Source: Prorocentrum cordatum (lineage: Eukaryota > Sar > Dinophyceae > Prorocentrales > Prorocentraceae). From it: 64,000 nucleotides of DNA. The position numbers and the translations under genes were made by a program. The DNA lies in the NCBI GenBank assembly GCA_963575745.1, contig CAUYUJ010019381.1, forward strand, positions 68,353 through 132,352. The letters are read 5' to 3'. Below, piece after piece: positions 20,706-32,210 of the stretch; position 1 is the stretch's first letter, and each line of letters starts with the position of its first letter. The notes under the pieces are model-generated. The model saw only the letters and a list, made by a program, of their open reading frames with translations, did not search any database and was not told the origin of the DNA.

Positions 20706-21005
20706 TTCCTAGGTAATCTGTGAAGGAGTCCTAGGCGTGAGCGCGACTCCTGGGTGCCTGGGTGTCGGGAGCGCGGCGCTGGAGTAAATTGCAGGAAATT
20801 CCAACGCAAGGGCGCTATTTTTCAGTAAATTGCAAGCAAGTCTCCAGCGAGAGCGCGACTCCAGAGCGCAGGAGGAGCGATTCCATAATAAATCATAAGG
20901 AAGTCCCAAGCGAGAGCGCGGTTCTTGAATAAAATGCGAGGAAGTCTCTGGCAGGAGCGGGGGTCCTGGCTAAATTGTGAGGAAGTCTCAGGCGGGAGCC
21001 GTTGT
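20706..21005. repeat. Diverged tandem repeat of about 60 bp
   Basis: Four to five units share TAAATTGCAAGGAAGTC, then GAGCGAGAGCGCGACTCC variants. They are well diverged, implying an old array. Confidence 0.65.
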
Positions 21006-21175
21006 TGTTGTTGTAACTTGGGGGCCAGGGGGCCAGTTTGAGCAGGAAGACTTTCCTTGACAAAAAACACGGTGCGAGCCCCGGGGGGCCTTTCAATTTA
21101 AAAAATCAATGTGCACCGGTGGGGGGGATCAACACTAATTATTGTTCAAGAATGAGAGCTCAACAACAACAACAA

Positions 21176-21206
<31 letters not shown>

Positions 21207-21291
21207 AACAACAGCAACAACAACAACAGCAACAGCAACAGCAACAGCAACCACAACAACGACAACGACAACGACAACAACAAGAACAACC

Positions 21292-21355
<64 letters not shown>

Positions 21356-21420
21356 GAACAACGGCAACGATTTGGGTTCAGAGCGCGAGCACGTCTGGGT
21401 CAGTAGCCCTGTGGGCCTCC
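21006..21420. repeat. CAA microsatellite
   Basis: Pure and interrupted CAA from about 21160 to 21362. Its poly-Gln and poly-Thr frames are artefacts. Confidence 0.9.
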
Positions 21421-21526
21421 CGCACTTTTGGTAGGTGGGTCTCTCAAGCTCTCCGCCGCCTCAGGCGGTGTGGTTGCGCCTCGGCGTTGCTGCGCTCTTG
21501 CTCGCAACGGACACCGCCAAAGAGAT

Positions 21527-21815
21527 CCTCCTCCTCCTCCGCCTTCCTCCTCCTCCTCCTCCTCCTCCTCCTCCTCCTCCTCCTCCTCCTCCTCCTCCTC
21601 CTCCTCCTCCCTCCTCCTCTCCTCCTCCTCCTCCTCCTCCTCCTGCAAATCGACGCGGACCCCCTCCCCCTCCCTTCTCCTCCCGCCCTCCCTCCCCTCC
21701 TCCTCGAGGAAGAGAAAGAGGAGGAGGAGGAGGAGGAGGAGAGGGAGGAGGAGGAGGAGGACGAGGACGACGAGGACGAGGAGGAGGAGGAGGAGGAGGA
21801 GGAGGGAGGGAGGCG
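21527..21815. repeat. TCC array followed by an inverted GGA array
   Basis: TCC repeats (about 21527-21645) and GGA repeats (about 21712-21815) are reverse complements separated by about 65 bp and could form a long hairpin or triplex. Confidence 0.85.
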
Positions 21816-21877
21816 GCGGAGAGCTCGAGAGATCCATCTACCACAACAAAGCCCCCGCGGTGCACGTCGCGCCCGGC

Positions 21878-22085
21878 ATCGAGGGGGGCCCCTCGCCCTC
21901 GAGGGGGGGCCCTCGCCTCGAGGGGCCCCCTCGCCCTCGAGGGGGGCCCCTCGCCATCGAGGGGGGCCCCCTCGCCCTCGAGGGGGGCCCCTCGCCCCGA
22001 GGGGGGCCCCCTCGCCCCGAGGGGGCCCCTCGCCCTCGAGGGGGGCCCCTCGCCCTCGAGGGGGGCCCCTCGCCCTCAAAGGGGG
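21878..22085. repeat. Minisatellite of GGGGGCCCCTCGCCCTCGAG units
   Basis: About ten units of about 19-20 bp contain CTCGAG and GGGGCCCC palindromes. Frames in it encode RGGP/LAL repeats and are not taken as genes. Confidence 0.85.
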
Positions 22086-22193
22086 GCCCCGAGGAGCCGG
22101 CCGAGAGGGGGAGCCCGCGGCGCCCGGGCTCCTCGGCTCGGCGGATCGAGCGGGGGGCATCGAAGGAGAGGGCCTTCGTCCTGGTGTGCCTCT

Positions 22194-22325
22194 ACAGTGG
22201 ACGCGCGACTTTGCTCAGGGTACCCTTGGAGGTTTTCGTCTTTCGCCGCCCCAAAAGTCCCAACTTCGGCTTCCAAGGGTCTTGCGTCCTTACCGCGCGT
22301 CCTTATTAGGATTTTTGCTTGTAAG
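22194..22325. mobile_element. TIR element family B, deleted copy
   Basis: Shares GACGCGCGACTTTGCTCAGG, GTTTTCGTC, CCAACTTCGG and TTGCGTCCTTACCGCGCGTC with the copy at 62456-62630. The outer left TIR has lost about 15 bp. Confidence 0.7.
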
Positions 22326-22495
22326 CCCATCAGACAATGGTCTGAGAACCTGTTGTGTGGTCTGCACGAAGTGTTCTCAGACCAGTTCTGGCCGAGGCTG
22401 TCTTGTTGGAACACCTCGGGTTTAGGTTCTAAGAACATTGTTTCTGTGATTCGGACATGTCTGGGACATTTCGTGGTAGGCCTACGGAGGACATG
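22326..22495. repeat. Dispersed repeat family D (GTTCTAAGAAC / GGTAGGCCTA), copy 1
   Basis: Contains GAACCTGTTGTGTGGTCTGC, GTTCTCAGACCAG, GGCTGTCTTGTTGGAACA, TTCTAAGAACA and GTGGTAGGCCTA. Related blocks occur at 44861-45060 and 48905-49250. Probably a decayed TIR element. Confidence 0.55.
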
Positions 22496-22675
22496 CGGAG
22501 GAGAAGGCCTTCTCGGAAGGCGGGGGGGGGTCTCTTCAGTCAGGCGATCGCAAACACGGATCAAGGGGGCGTGGATTAGCGACGGGTCCCGTTTCCGTGG
22601 GAAGTCGCGGATTTCCGCCGCCGAGCGAGGCGGCACCGGCCGCATTTTGGGGAGGGCGCGTCCCCGGATCCATGG

Positions 22676-22706
22676 ATTTGGCGACTGCGCGCCAAATCCA
22701 TGGATC
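22676..22706. repeat. Perfect hairpin with CCATGGATTTGGCG arms
   Basis: GATCCATGGATTTGGCG is followed, after a 5-base loop, by its reverse complement. No gene is next to it. Confidence 0.75.
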
Positions 22707-22740
22707 GTTAATCCATGTTTGCGCGCCCCCGATTCAGAAG

Positions 22741-22933
22741 CTCTAGGCCTCCTAGATGAGGTCGGAGTAGATGGGGTCGGAGAATCGCGCCGCATCGGCA
22801 TCGCCGATACGGCTCGATGCGGAGCCCGATTTTCTCCACGTCGGCCGCCGATGCGTCGCCCCGACGTCGGCGATGCATCGTCGGCGCGATCCTCCGACCC
22901 CATCCACTCCTACCCCATCTAGGAGGCCTCTAG
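22741..22933. mobile_element. 193-bp palindromic element with arms of about 48 bp
   Basis: Starts CTCTAGGCCTCCTAGATGAG and ends with CCCATCTAGGAGGCCTCTAG. The arms also share GGTCGGAG and GGATGGGGTCGG blocks. The centre contains CGTCGGC and GCCGATGC half-palindromes. Only one copy seen here. Confidence 0.65.
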
Positions 22934-23044
22934 AAGCCCTCCGGCCTTCTGAGAAGTTTTCTGCGTCTTCGGGGAAGCCTTAGAAAATTTCTCCGAAGAC
23001 CGGAGGGGCTTCCGAGCCTTCTGAGAAGGCCCGCTCCTTCTCAC
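22934..23044. repeat. CCTTCTGAGAAG fold-back, copy 1
   Basis: Inverted blocks CCGGCCTTCTGAGAAG and CTTCTCCGAAGACCGG, then CCTTCTGAGAAGGC. A longer version is at 24597-24753, and a fragment is near 56921. Confidence 0.6.
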
Positions 23045-23102
23045 CCTCCCCCCTCGCGCGCCTCAGATCGGCGGAAGGCTGGCGGTGGGTCGGGAGCCTT
23101 GA

Positions 23103-23270
23103 GACGGGGGTCAGTGCAAACGAGGGTCAGCCAGGGCGCTAGATTTTGCAGGATCCTGCAGAGCCAGGGGTGCACTGACCCGGGCTAGCGCGCAGGATCC
23201 TGCAGGATCTTGCAAATCCTGACTGGCCCGTGTTTACATTGACCCAGGTCAGTAGGTCCCCGAGTATGGC
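23103..23270 (+). repeat. Dispersed repeat with GATCCTGCAGGATCCTGC core, copy 2
   Basis: Carries GAGACGGGGGTCAGTGCAAA, GGGTCAGCCAGG, GCAGGATCCTGCAG twice, and TGACCCGGG. Same block order as the plus-strand copy at 56679. Confidence 0.6.
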
Positions 23271-23669
23271 TCCTCCGGCGGAAGCAAGATGAGACGGAGG
23301 CAGAATCGAGACAAGATCGGACAGGTCATTAGGTCGGAAATCTCTGAGAGTCGGCGGGCTTGGAGGATGCATCGGGCGCCGCGGCCGTCTCAGAGCGTTC
23401 CGGAACGCTCTGAGAGCGTTCTGGAACGCTCTGGAACGGATTCATGTCGGTTCTAGGCCCGTCCGATAAGAGCTCCACCCCCCCCAAAGAGGGATGGCAT
23501 CATTGGGGAGATCCACCGTTGCTGGAGCTTGACGCGTAGGGCACTCCAGAGAGGGCCGCGAGCTTGCGGAAGGTTGGCGGGAGCTGACGGAAGCAAGACG
23601 AGGGCGGCTGCGCCGGCGGAAGCTGGCGGGAGGCCGGCAGAAGCTGGCGGAAGTAAAAGTCGGGCGTCT
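23271..23669. other. Unassigned sequence
   Basis: Includes short repeats GAACGCTCTGAGAGCGTTC near 23400 and GCTGGCGGAAG near 23630. No recognisable gene. Confidence 0.45.
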
Positions 23670-23876
23670 GGACGCCCGAAATGGGCACGGAAAGAATGGG
23701 TACAATGCCCAACAACGGATCCAGTTCATTTTGAACAGGATCCGCTGTCTACGCCGCCGCGGCCTGTGTCCATTCGAGACAGAGGGCCGCCTGCCCAACA
23801 GCGGCCGCTGTTGGTCTGGGACAACATTTATTGTTGGGCATTGTACCCATTCTTTCCGTGCCCATTTCGGGCGTCC
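23670..23876. mobile_element. 207-bp TIR element with perfect arms of about 46 bp
   Basis: The left end GGACGCCCGAAATGGGCACG, continuing through AAAGAATGGG and TACAATGCCCAACAA, is matched without mismatch by the right end TTGTTGGGCATTGTACCC... GGGCGTCC. Perfect arms imply a recent insertion or recent gene conversion. The interior holds GGATCC and GCGGCCGC sites and no gene. Confidence 0.75.
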
Positions 23877-24596
23877 AAAGGGCGGGTGGCAGTGGAGGGT
23901 GATCCAAATGGGGGGCAAAGAACAAAAAACAACAAAAGAGGCCCTTTAGGGCCCCTCTGGGGCACCAACTGGCTCCAGAAGGGGCCCCGAAGGGCCCCTT
24001 CGGGTCCCCTCTCTTCCCCCCCCCATGTGGGTCACCCACCACTTCCACCCGCCCGAAACAGTCTACTCCCCAAGAGATGACGACATGTTCGAGTTCATGG
24101 ATTCCGGAGCCCGCGGTGTTAGACAAACACGGATTGAAAGTTGACATTCTACATCGCGCCGTCAGTATGGTCCTAGCAGGCCGTCGCATTCGCATACCAT
24201 GGTGTGTTGCGACAGACCAGCGATTTAGCGTCTCATGCCATGACTGAGGATGGCGCCCACCCTTGGCGTCGCACATCATCAGCACAGCAGGACTAGCGGT
24301 GCACCTAGACTCCAGGTCATGGCACAAGCATGCGTGTAAGCAGTGTAAGCATTACGACTACAACAAACGGGCACCATACCATGGCATGAAATAACTTATG
24401 AGTGCGCCCACCATGGGCACCACAGCACGCTACGCACGATGACTCCAAGCAAAAAGCAAAAATAGCGCAGAGGAAACACAGGGCCACGCTCGTCGATGCA
24501 CATGGGAGTGCGGGCACCCGTTCTTGCGCCAGCTTGGCCGCCTCAGCCGCAACAACGTTCGGTCGTTTTATTCGGCGGCCAGCGAGGGGTGGAAAT
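23877..24596. other. Unassigned sequence
   Basis: No recognisable gene. Short inverted motifs (ACCATGGTATGG type) occur at about 24190 and 24370. Confidence 0.45.
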
Positions 24597-24753
24597 GAGA
24601 AGGAGAAGGCCTTCTCAGAAGGCGGCGGGGCTTCTCAGAAGCCCTCGCGCCTTCTGAGAAGTTTGCTTTGTCTCCGGGGAAGGCTTGGGAAATTTCTCAG
24701 AAGGCTGGGGGACTTCGGAGCCTTCTGAGAAGGCTTCCTCCTTCTCGCTCCCC
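24597..24753. repeat. CCTTCTGAGAAG fold-back, copy 2
   Basis: The left arm AGAAGGAGAAGGCCTTCTCA and right arm TTCTGAGAAGGCTTCCTCCT are imperfect inverted repeats around internal GGCTTCTCAGAAGCC palindromes. Confidence 0.65.
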
Positions 24754-25105
24754 CCCTCGCTCGCCGCCGATGCATCATAGGTCGACCTCGCTTTCACGGC
24801 AGGTGGGCCCCCCAGCCCTGAATCATCAGAGCGTGAATTACCTACCCCGCTTTCGCTTCCAGGCAAAACCAAGGCATACCTCTCCTCGTCAAGCGGCCTG
24901 ACCAGTACAGGCTGCAATTTGGCATCGTTTGGTATCTCTTGGAAGCGAGGGTGGTCAAAAGCGAGGTAGGTTTGTTTTCCCCCTACTGAAAGGACACGCC
25001 CGGGAACAGCCTGGACACCATGTGCCTGTTCTGCCTGCATAGCCAGGCGAGCTTGGCGGGCGTGCGCCGGGCTCGGATGCAAGCCTGGGCTGGGAGCGCG
25101 TTGAT
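24754..25105. other. Unassigned sequence
   Basis: Open on the minus strand for about 300 bp, but I recognise no protein family. Confidence 0.4.
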
Positions 25106-25267
25106 CAGGAGGGAAAGAAACACACAGGCACAATGAATCGTCGATCTCCCAGAAAATGTAGGAAAATATGGGAAGTGGGGGGGAAGACAAAAACCCGGTC
25201 AATATGGGAAAATATTGGGAATCCTTTTATTTTTGTGTGTTTATTTGTGTGTCCCAGTTTCCCTTCA
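25106..25267 (+). mobile_element. R1 element, copy 3, with GTTGAT flanks
   Basis: Starts CAGGAGGGAAAGAAACACAC and ends CCCTTCA. The 6-bp GTTGAT lies directly on both sides (25100-25105 and 25268-25273), a likely target duplication that agrees with the boundaries from the empty site at 6806. Confidence 0.8.
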
Positions 25268-25382
25268 GTTGATGCCCGCTCGCCGCTCCCCGAGACAATG
25301 ACGGAGCAGCTTGCGTGCCTGTTTGCTTGGCTGCCTGCTGGAGGGATGGCCCGCCTTTACAGTTTGCCGGAGTTTGCTAGGC

Positions 25383-25541
25383 TCAAGTCGGGCCTGCCCC
25401 TCTACAGGGAGAATATTCAAGAATAGTCAAATAATAGTCTGGGGGCGACTTTTTGACCATGTTGGAGCATCTTCGAGTATGTTTGGGATATTTGTTATTT
25501 TCCGTCGAAAATCGGACTGTAGGGGGACAGGCCCGACCTAA
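25383..25541. mobile_element. MITE family A, copy 3, with perfect 8-bp target duplication
   Basis: 159 bp between perfect copies of TGCTAGGC (25375-25382 and 25542-25549). Inverted ends: CAAGTCGGGCCTGCCCCTCT on the left and complementary GTAGGGGGACAGGCCCGACC on the right. AT-rich centre. No open frame. Confidence 0.85.
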
Positions 25542-25549
25542 TGCTAGGC

Positions 25550-26090
25550 ACATGAGAGTCAAACCTCCCCAGTCGTGGATTGGACTTGACCCACTCACGC
25601 TGAAACGACAAAGATTCTTGCATCAAGAGCGGGGTTCCAGTTGTTGCAGACAGCTTTCGTTGGTGCACTTCCAGTTTGTGGTTGATGTCTCCGAGAAAGA
25701 TCATTGTGCGGCCCGTGTGACCGATGTCTACGGGAACGTTGACCACTCAATCAGACCAGTTGGCAGGCGGGCATTACATGTACGGCCATATCTCTGCTGA
25801 TGATTGTTGTACACGTTGGAAGGAATTGCCCCGACTGGTTTTGGCTGGGGGGGGTGACCGCAGGGTTGGTTGGGTTTGTGTTGAGGGTCGATTGGGGTGG
25901 CGACTGCGCTTCTGGTGCCTCATACGGTAAGATTCGCATTTCGTCGCCGATCAACTAGTCAAATATATCCAGTCGCCAGCCGCAAATCCCCGCCACTGTG
26001 CGAGCCCAGCATTCTGGGTAGCGGCGGCTCGAGGAGACACGGGAGGCTGTCACGTGTGGCACCTCGTGTCTCCATGGTTGGGAGAGTCGT
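25550..26090. other. Unassigned sequence
   Basis: No recognisable gene or repeat; short open frames on both strands only. Confidence 0.45.
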
Positions 26091-26945
<855 letters not shown>

Positions 26946-27064
26946 GATGATGATGACGAGGAGGAGGAGGATGAAAAGGAAGAGGAAGAGAAGCAGGACG
27001 AGGAGGACGAGAAGCAGGAGGAGGAGGAAGAGGAAGGCCGTCACACATGGCAGCTTTCGTCTTT

Positions 27065-27650
27065 ACTAGTTGATGGGGCTCTCATGGAACTCTTTCGGGC
27101 CGTCTTGGGACTGCCTTGGCAACCTGTGAGGCAGTCACGGGGTCCCCTGGGGCCGCCTTGGAGTCCTCTTACGCCGTCGTTGGAATCCTCGTATGCTGCC
27201 TTGGAGCCCTCTTGGGCCGCCCTGGGATCCTCGTGGCCGTATGGTGGGTGCCTGGGGGCCGTCGTGGGGCAATCGAGGTGCGTTCCTCGGCCGCCTTGGG
27301 TCCCGTGGGAGGCCCTCGTTGGCCGCCTTGGACGCCTCTCGGGCCATCGTGGGGCCTCTTCGGCTTTCGCTGGACCCTCTTGGGGGCCGTCGTGGGGCCA
27401 TCGTGGAGGCTTCTCCCGTCGCCTTGACCTGGCGGAAGCCCGAAAAGGCGACAACGTGAAAGCCAGTGGGAAAAAAACCAACTGGAAATCAACGAGCTCG
27501 GTTTCCTCGGACCGTGCTGGAGGTCCTCGTGTGGCCCTTTTGGGCCTCGTGGGGGGCACCCTGGACAGTCCTGAGGCCATAGTGGGCCGCCGTGGGGCTA
27601 TGTTTGGGCCGTCTTCGAGGCATCCTTGGTCATGCTGGTGTCTCTGGCTG
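27065..27650. repeat. CTTGGGGCC-type repeat with conserved core, copy 1
   Basis: Degenerate units of roughly 15-20 bp (CTTGGAGCCCTCTTGGGCCG). A non-repetitive core at about 27428-27500 reads GGAAGCCCGAAAA, then GCGACAACGTGAAAGCC, then CCAACTGGAAATCAACGA. Related arrays with the same core are at 30255-30905 and 47996-48560. Confidence 0.7.
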
Positions 27651-29044
27651 TCGGCATGGGCCACCCTGGAAGCTCGGGGCGCACATCCGTCGCTTGTCCT
27701 GGGGATCGCGGCCTCGGGTGCGCGGCCCCATCGTTTTTCACGATGGATCGTGGCCTCGGGAGTTGGGGGGGTCGGCGCATGCAGACGGGCGCAACTGAGG
27801 GGGAGGGGGGCCTTTTCGTATGCAGAAACCTGACCAGGCAGCCGGTGGCATTCTTCTGCGCCTCAACGTGCACAAGGCACGGTGGCGGAGTTTTAAATCG
27901 TCTTCAACATGTTGCGTGATGCATCCGTTCACACATTGCGTTGCACACGTGTATTCAAAGTGTCGGGTGAATGCCCCGAAAGATCCCAGCCGTCATTATC
28001 GTTGCATGTAGGAGGCACGCGCAAGCAATACTTTGAAAGGAACTGGTGCTTGCCCACCGCAAGCACTTGATGGATCAGTGACGTTGTACCCCCAGACTCC
28101 CGAGACCACTGGACATGCATTTGAGCTTGGCTCATGCGGTTACGATGCAGTTTTGACGTTCATGAACGGGAATGGTTGAACCCTTATTGCGTTGGTTCCC
28201 CGCACCTGAATTTCCGATCGTGTACACTTGTGTTTTATTGGGCAGATGTGCACCGCCAAAACACGTCTTGAATTGGGTGCCCACGCAAGTCGCAACCATT
28301 GGTCTTGCAGCTCCCTTACCGCAAGAGTGCGCCTTCCTACGTCATAGGTCATCACATGTTATGTTATGTTAGTTTGCACATAGATTCATTGGGCACCAAA
28401 GCGTGGAATGGAGGGGGCATGCATCACAGCAGATGGCAACGCCAGCGCAGGCGCCGACCGCGTCGCCTTTTTCTACGAGTGTTGCTTACACGTTGTCGCT
28501 ACAGGTCAAAGGAGGTCATTGACGGGCTCTGGTTCACGAGCCTCGCCGAGGCACAGACCGCCGTGAACAAGGTGAGCGCGTTTGCAGGACAAGTAGGAGG
28601 AGTGGACGGAAGACCAGAAAACGCGTAGGAGGTACAGCTTGTTTTCCGCGCCAGGGATCTCGGAGTTTAGGGGGCAGCGGGGCTTGTACGGTGTTCCGGG
28701 AAGGTGCCCAGCGTACAGAGAGCTCGCGTCTGGGGTGTTGCCAGGGGTGTCTTTGGCCCGCCCCAGGGGTCTCCACGATTTCCCAGGAGACCCCCAGGGC
28801 TTCCCGAGCGCCCTTTATGGAGGTCAGGGCGCCCCAAAAGGCTCCCAAATGGCACGAAAAGAAGTTGGGGACACTTCTGGGCCAGGAGCACCTTGACAGA
28901 CATCCGACGATGTGCTCATGTTAACGCGGCGGCCCCACAGGTCCCGACCCCGTCCCCCCAGGGGTAGCTTCGCGCCCCCGATCTTTTTGCTGCTGCGCCC
29001 CACGGCCCCCGACTGGACCCCGGTGGCCGAAGTCGAGGACAACT
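27651..29044. other. Unassigned sequence
   Basis: No gene I can support. Many short open frames exist on both strands. A fragment at about 28500-28620 (EVIDGLWFTSLAEAQTAV) looks protein-like but is isolated. Confidence 0.4.
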
Positions 29045-29052
29045 GCCCAGAT

Positions 29053-29235
29053 TTTAGTCGGGCCTGTCCCCCTACAGGGGCATTTTCGACGAAAAGTAAA
29101 AAATACCCCCAAAATAGTCCAAAAATAGTCTTTGGATTATGTTTTGGGGGTACTTGTTTGCCTTTTTGGGGTATGTTTGGGGTATGTTTTATTTTTCGTC
29201 GGAAATCCCCCTGTAGGGGGACACGCCCGACTTAA
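29053..29235. mobile_element. MITE family A, copy 4, with perfect 8-bp target duplication
   Basis: 183 bp between perfect GCCCAGAT copies (29045-29052 and 29236-29243). Arms of nearly 50 bp pair closely: TTTAGTCGGGCCTGTCCCCC, then TACAGGGG and TTCGACGAAAA on the left, complemented on the right. The sub-palindrome CCCCCTACAGGGG lies within the arm. Confidence 0.87.
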
Positions 29236-29407
29236 GCCCAGATGAAAAGCCAGAGGTGTGGGCCTGACGGCCCCAGGACACGCGGCCCCGGAAGGTCGGC
29301 GGGGGGGGCGCCTGGGCAGCCCGCCCCGAGCCCGGGCCCCCCCCTGACGGGGCCCGGCGGCCGCGGCGGGGCGCAGAGACCCAGAGGAAAGCTTCGCATG
29401 GATCTGT

Positions 29408-29547
29408 CAGGAGGGAAAAAAACACACAGACACAATTAATCGTCGAGTGAGAATATGGGAAAATAAGGGAAGTGGGGGGGAGACAAAAACCCAGAAAATA
29501 TGAGAAAATATGGGAATATGTTTATTTGTTTGTATTTATTTATTCTA
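29408..29547 (+). mobile_element. R1 element, copy 4
   Basis: Starts CAGGAGGGAAAAAAACACAC and keeps the ATTAATCGTCGA and GGGAAGTGGGGGGGAGAC blocks. The right end is shortened and diverged (TTTATTTATTCTACAG). Confidence 0.7.
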
Positions 29548-29684
29548 CAGGCTTACGCCACATCCGCCGACCCCTTGTGTGACTGTTGCGAGGCCAGGAG
29601 TTTCTGGCCAGCGGCGTCTTGTGTGAGGGTGCGGTGTCGCGCGCGGGTGGTGGCAGATACGTAGGGGGTCCAAATGTTTGCGTG

Positions 29685-30038
29685 ATGCCGGTGGTCTGGG
29701 GCGTGTTTTGCGAGCGCTTTGCGTGCTGTGCACCCGGGTGCGGGGTGTCCTTCTGGGAGGTCAGCCTTTCGACCCTCAACCAAGTGGAGGAGCACCGGAA
29801 GACGAAAGGAGCAAGAGTAGCGTGCAGAAGCTGTGATCAGCGAAGCATCACCGCGAAAGATGTGGCAGATGAGTCGAAACGGGTGAAGAGGCTGTTGACG
29901 TTCGCAGCGCGCACGAAACAGTTCGTGTGCGCGAAGTGTTTTAAAGCGGGACGAGCGCCGCGGAGAGACCCTCCGAAACGCCCGGCGGAACCAAGTGACG
30001 AGCATTGCGACAAGACACGGAAGTTGCGAGGAATCTGA
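29685..30038 (+). CDS. Possible exon encoding a zinc-binding domain, unknown function
   Basis: 117 aa from an internal ATG, and the frame is open upstream to 29586. I do not recognise the family with certainty. It carries paired cysteines, CCAPGCG near residue 14, CRSC near residue 47 and CAKC near residue 83, with an intervening basic helical stretch (LSTLNQVEEHRKTKGARV). That layout resembles treble-clef or ribbon domains. CTACAG at about 29545-29550 just upstream could act as a splice acceptor. It ends in a Lys/Arg/Pro-rich tail. No neighbours support it, and it could be a chance frame or part of a decayed element. Confidence 0.3.
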   Translation: MPVVWGVFCERFACCAPGCGVSFWEVSLSTLNQVEEHRKTKGARVACRSCDQRSITAKDVADESKRVKRLLTFAARTKQFVCAKCFKAGRAPRRDPPKRPAEPSDEHCDKTRKLRGI

Positions 30039-30254
30039 CCGCTGGGGACGGGATGGATAAGGGGGACGTGGAGGAGGGAGGATGGGGGAGCAGCCAAAGG
30101 CGGAGAAGGTGAAAAGTGAGCCAGGTGGAGGGAATACGAGACAGAAAGCTGAGAGGGGAGACGGGAGGAGGGGGCGGAAGAGGAGGATGAGAAGGAGCAG
30201 GAGAACACGACGAGGACGACAATGGCGGCGACAGACTCGACGGCGTAGGCTGGG

Positions 30255-30905
30255 CACCTTTTTGGGGCCATCTTGGGGGCTTCGTTGACCGTTGTGGGAG
30301 CCTCTGGCGCCGTCGTCGTGAGAATCCTCTCGGGGGCCTGCGGGAGGCAGTTTGGAGGCTTCTGGGGAGCTGTTTTGGGGCAGCTTGGGGCTTTTTTTGG
30401 GCTTGTTGGGGGCCTCTTGGGGGCTTCTTGGAGCCTCTTGGAGGCCTCTTGGGGCCTCCTTGGCGCCTTTTGGGGCGGAAGGCTAGAATTTTAGGTTCGT
30501 GGTCCCCGTCTGGAGCCTTTCTTGGGCCCCTCTGTGGGCCCTCTTGGACTGTCTGAAGGCCCTCTTGAGCCGTTTTGAGGCGCTCTTGGGCCGTGTTGGG
30601 GCCCACTTGGGAGCCTCTCGGGTCGTCTTGATGCCGTCTTGGGGGCTTCTTTCGCCGTCTTGGAGCGTCGGAAGCCCGAAAAAACGCGAAGGCCAAAAAC
30701 GTTGAAAAAACCAATGGAAATCGACGATTTTGGCCTCTTGGGGCCATCTTGGGAGGCGTCTTGGAAGCTTCTTGGGGCGTCTTGGAGGCATCTGGGGCCA
30801 TCTGGAGGCCATCTTGACCGTCTTCGAGTGTTTTTTCGGCGACTCGGGGCCCTCTTGGACCGTCTGCAGAGCTTCTTGGGAGCCTCTTCGCTCGTTTGCG
30901 GCCCC
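30255..30905. repeat. CTTGGGGCC-type repeat with conserved core, copy 2
   Basis: CTTGGGGGCCTCTTGGAGCC units flank a core at about 30668-30735: GGAAGCCCGAAAA, CGCGAAGGCCAAAAACGTTG, then AACCAATGGAAATCGACGA. Confidence 0.7.
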
Positions 30906-32140
30906 CCCAGCAGACTCTCTGGAGCGGATGACCCCCCCCGGACCGCGCCGGCGGATCCCGGGGAATCCGGCCGGACCCCCCCCCCCCCCCCTCCAAAACG
31001 ACCGGACCAGGCTCCGGGGGGAGGGGTTTGGGGAGGGGGGAAGCATCTCACACGCCGATGACCCCAAGGGGTCGGCGGATTTGTGTGTCCCAGGGCCCCT
31101 TCAAAAGAGGGGGCCCCCGGTCGCCCAGGCCTTTCGACAAGGACGAGGTTTTCCCGGTGAACATTGTCAACCCGCAGGGAAAGGATGGGCAACCTTCCCA
31201 AGGGTGCCCTTGCATCCTTGCCCCTCCGGCCCATCCTTGGCCACTTTCGCTGGCCGCGCCCCGCTCGCAGAGCCTCGCGAGGGCCTTCCAAGGCCCTTGC
31301 ATCCCTGTCGTGCGTCCTTAATGTGCGGGCTGACTGCAATTGCGTGTAATGCCCGCCCCTTGGCTATACATTGCCTTTCCCTCCGCCAACCGGGACGGGA
31401 CGGGAGGGGTGTGGGTGAGGGGGCAGGCAGCGCCAAAGGGGTCTTATTTTTAAAGATCGAAGATCGAGAAGGTACAGTCACGGCGTCGAATGAGGAACAG
31501 TTCGGGTTCGGAAGGAGTTCGCTGTGCCTCATGTCCTTACATAACTGTTCCTCCTGCACTTGGGCGCTGTAGGGCGAAAAAATGGGCTTCACTCTTGACT
31601 TTCCCCAAACAGTGCTTGCGTTTAGGGGTTCTTACTTTGGAATACGGAGTTGGGCTGGTGTTCCGCTACGGCGACTATGTAGTCGCCGTCTCCGCCCGTC
31701 GTCTGGGCCTGTGTGCCGCTCTTGCGGCTATGCAGTCGCCCTCGCCGCCTCGTCGCCGCTATTGGAAGATTGGTTTGCGTCGTTTCGTATGGCTGTTTAT
31801 TGTTTTTCGCTGCTGGGCATTACTGTGCATTGATTAAGATTGCATTGCTTTGCTGTGCGTAACACAGGTGGCACAGCATATACTGCACAACATGGGTTAT
31901 ACCATATTGATTGCTTCTCTTAGGTTGCGCCACATTGATTCCACAACAAAGACTGCCTAGCACCGATTGCGCAGCATAGATTCTCCTTTCTAAAAACAGA
32001 CTAGACTCTACCCCACCCCCCGGGCGTTATCCGCCCCCCTTTCGGGTATGTAAATCATATATGAGTCTGACCACATGTCCATCTTAAATATGAATATACA
32101 CTATCCCCGAGGGGCCGGGATCGGCCCCCCGGAGGTTCCT
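30906..32140. other. Unassigned sequence with an R1 3' fragment
   Basis: ATTTGTGTGTCCCAGGGCCC at about 31079-31098 is the isolated 3' end of an R1 element. Motifs of the TTGCACCACATT type occur at about 31860-31980. No gene recognised. Confidence 0.45.
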
Positions 32141-32210
32141 TTGTAAAAAAACAATACGCGGGGACATCTGTTGTTCTAACATAACACTGTTCCGCGAATC
32201 CCTGGCAAAA

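Noticed and set aside
19678-20809. Minus-strand frames with ALRGPVA or PSWPRCR repeats
   Set aside because: They follow the 18-21-bp minisatellite; no non-repeat domain.
28500-28620. Transposase-like fragment (EVIDGLWFTSLAEAQTAV)
   Set aside because: Too short, isolated, and without catalytic motifs or neighbouring domains.
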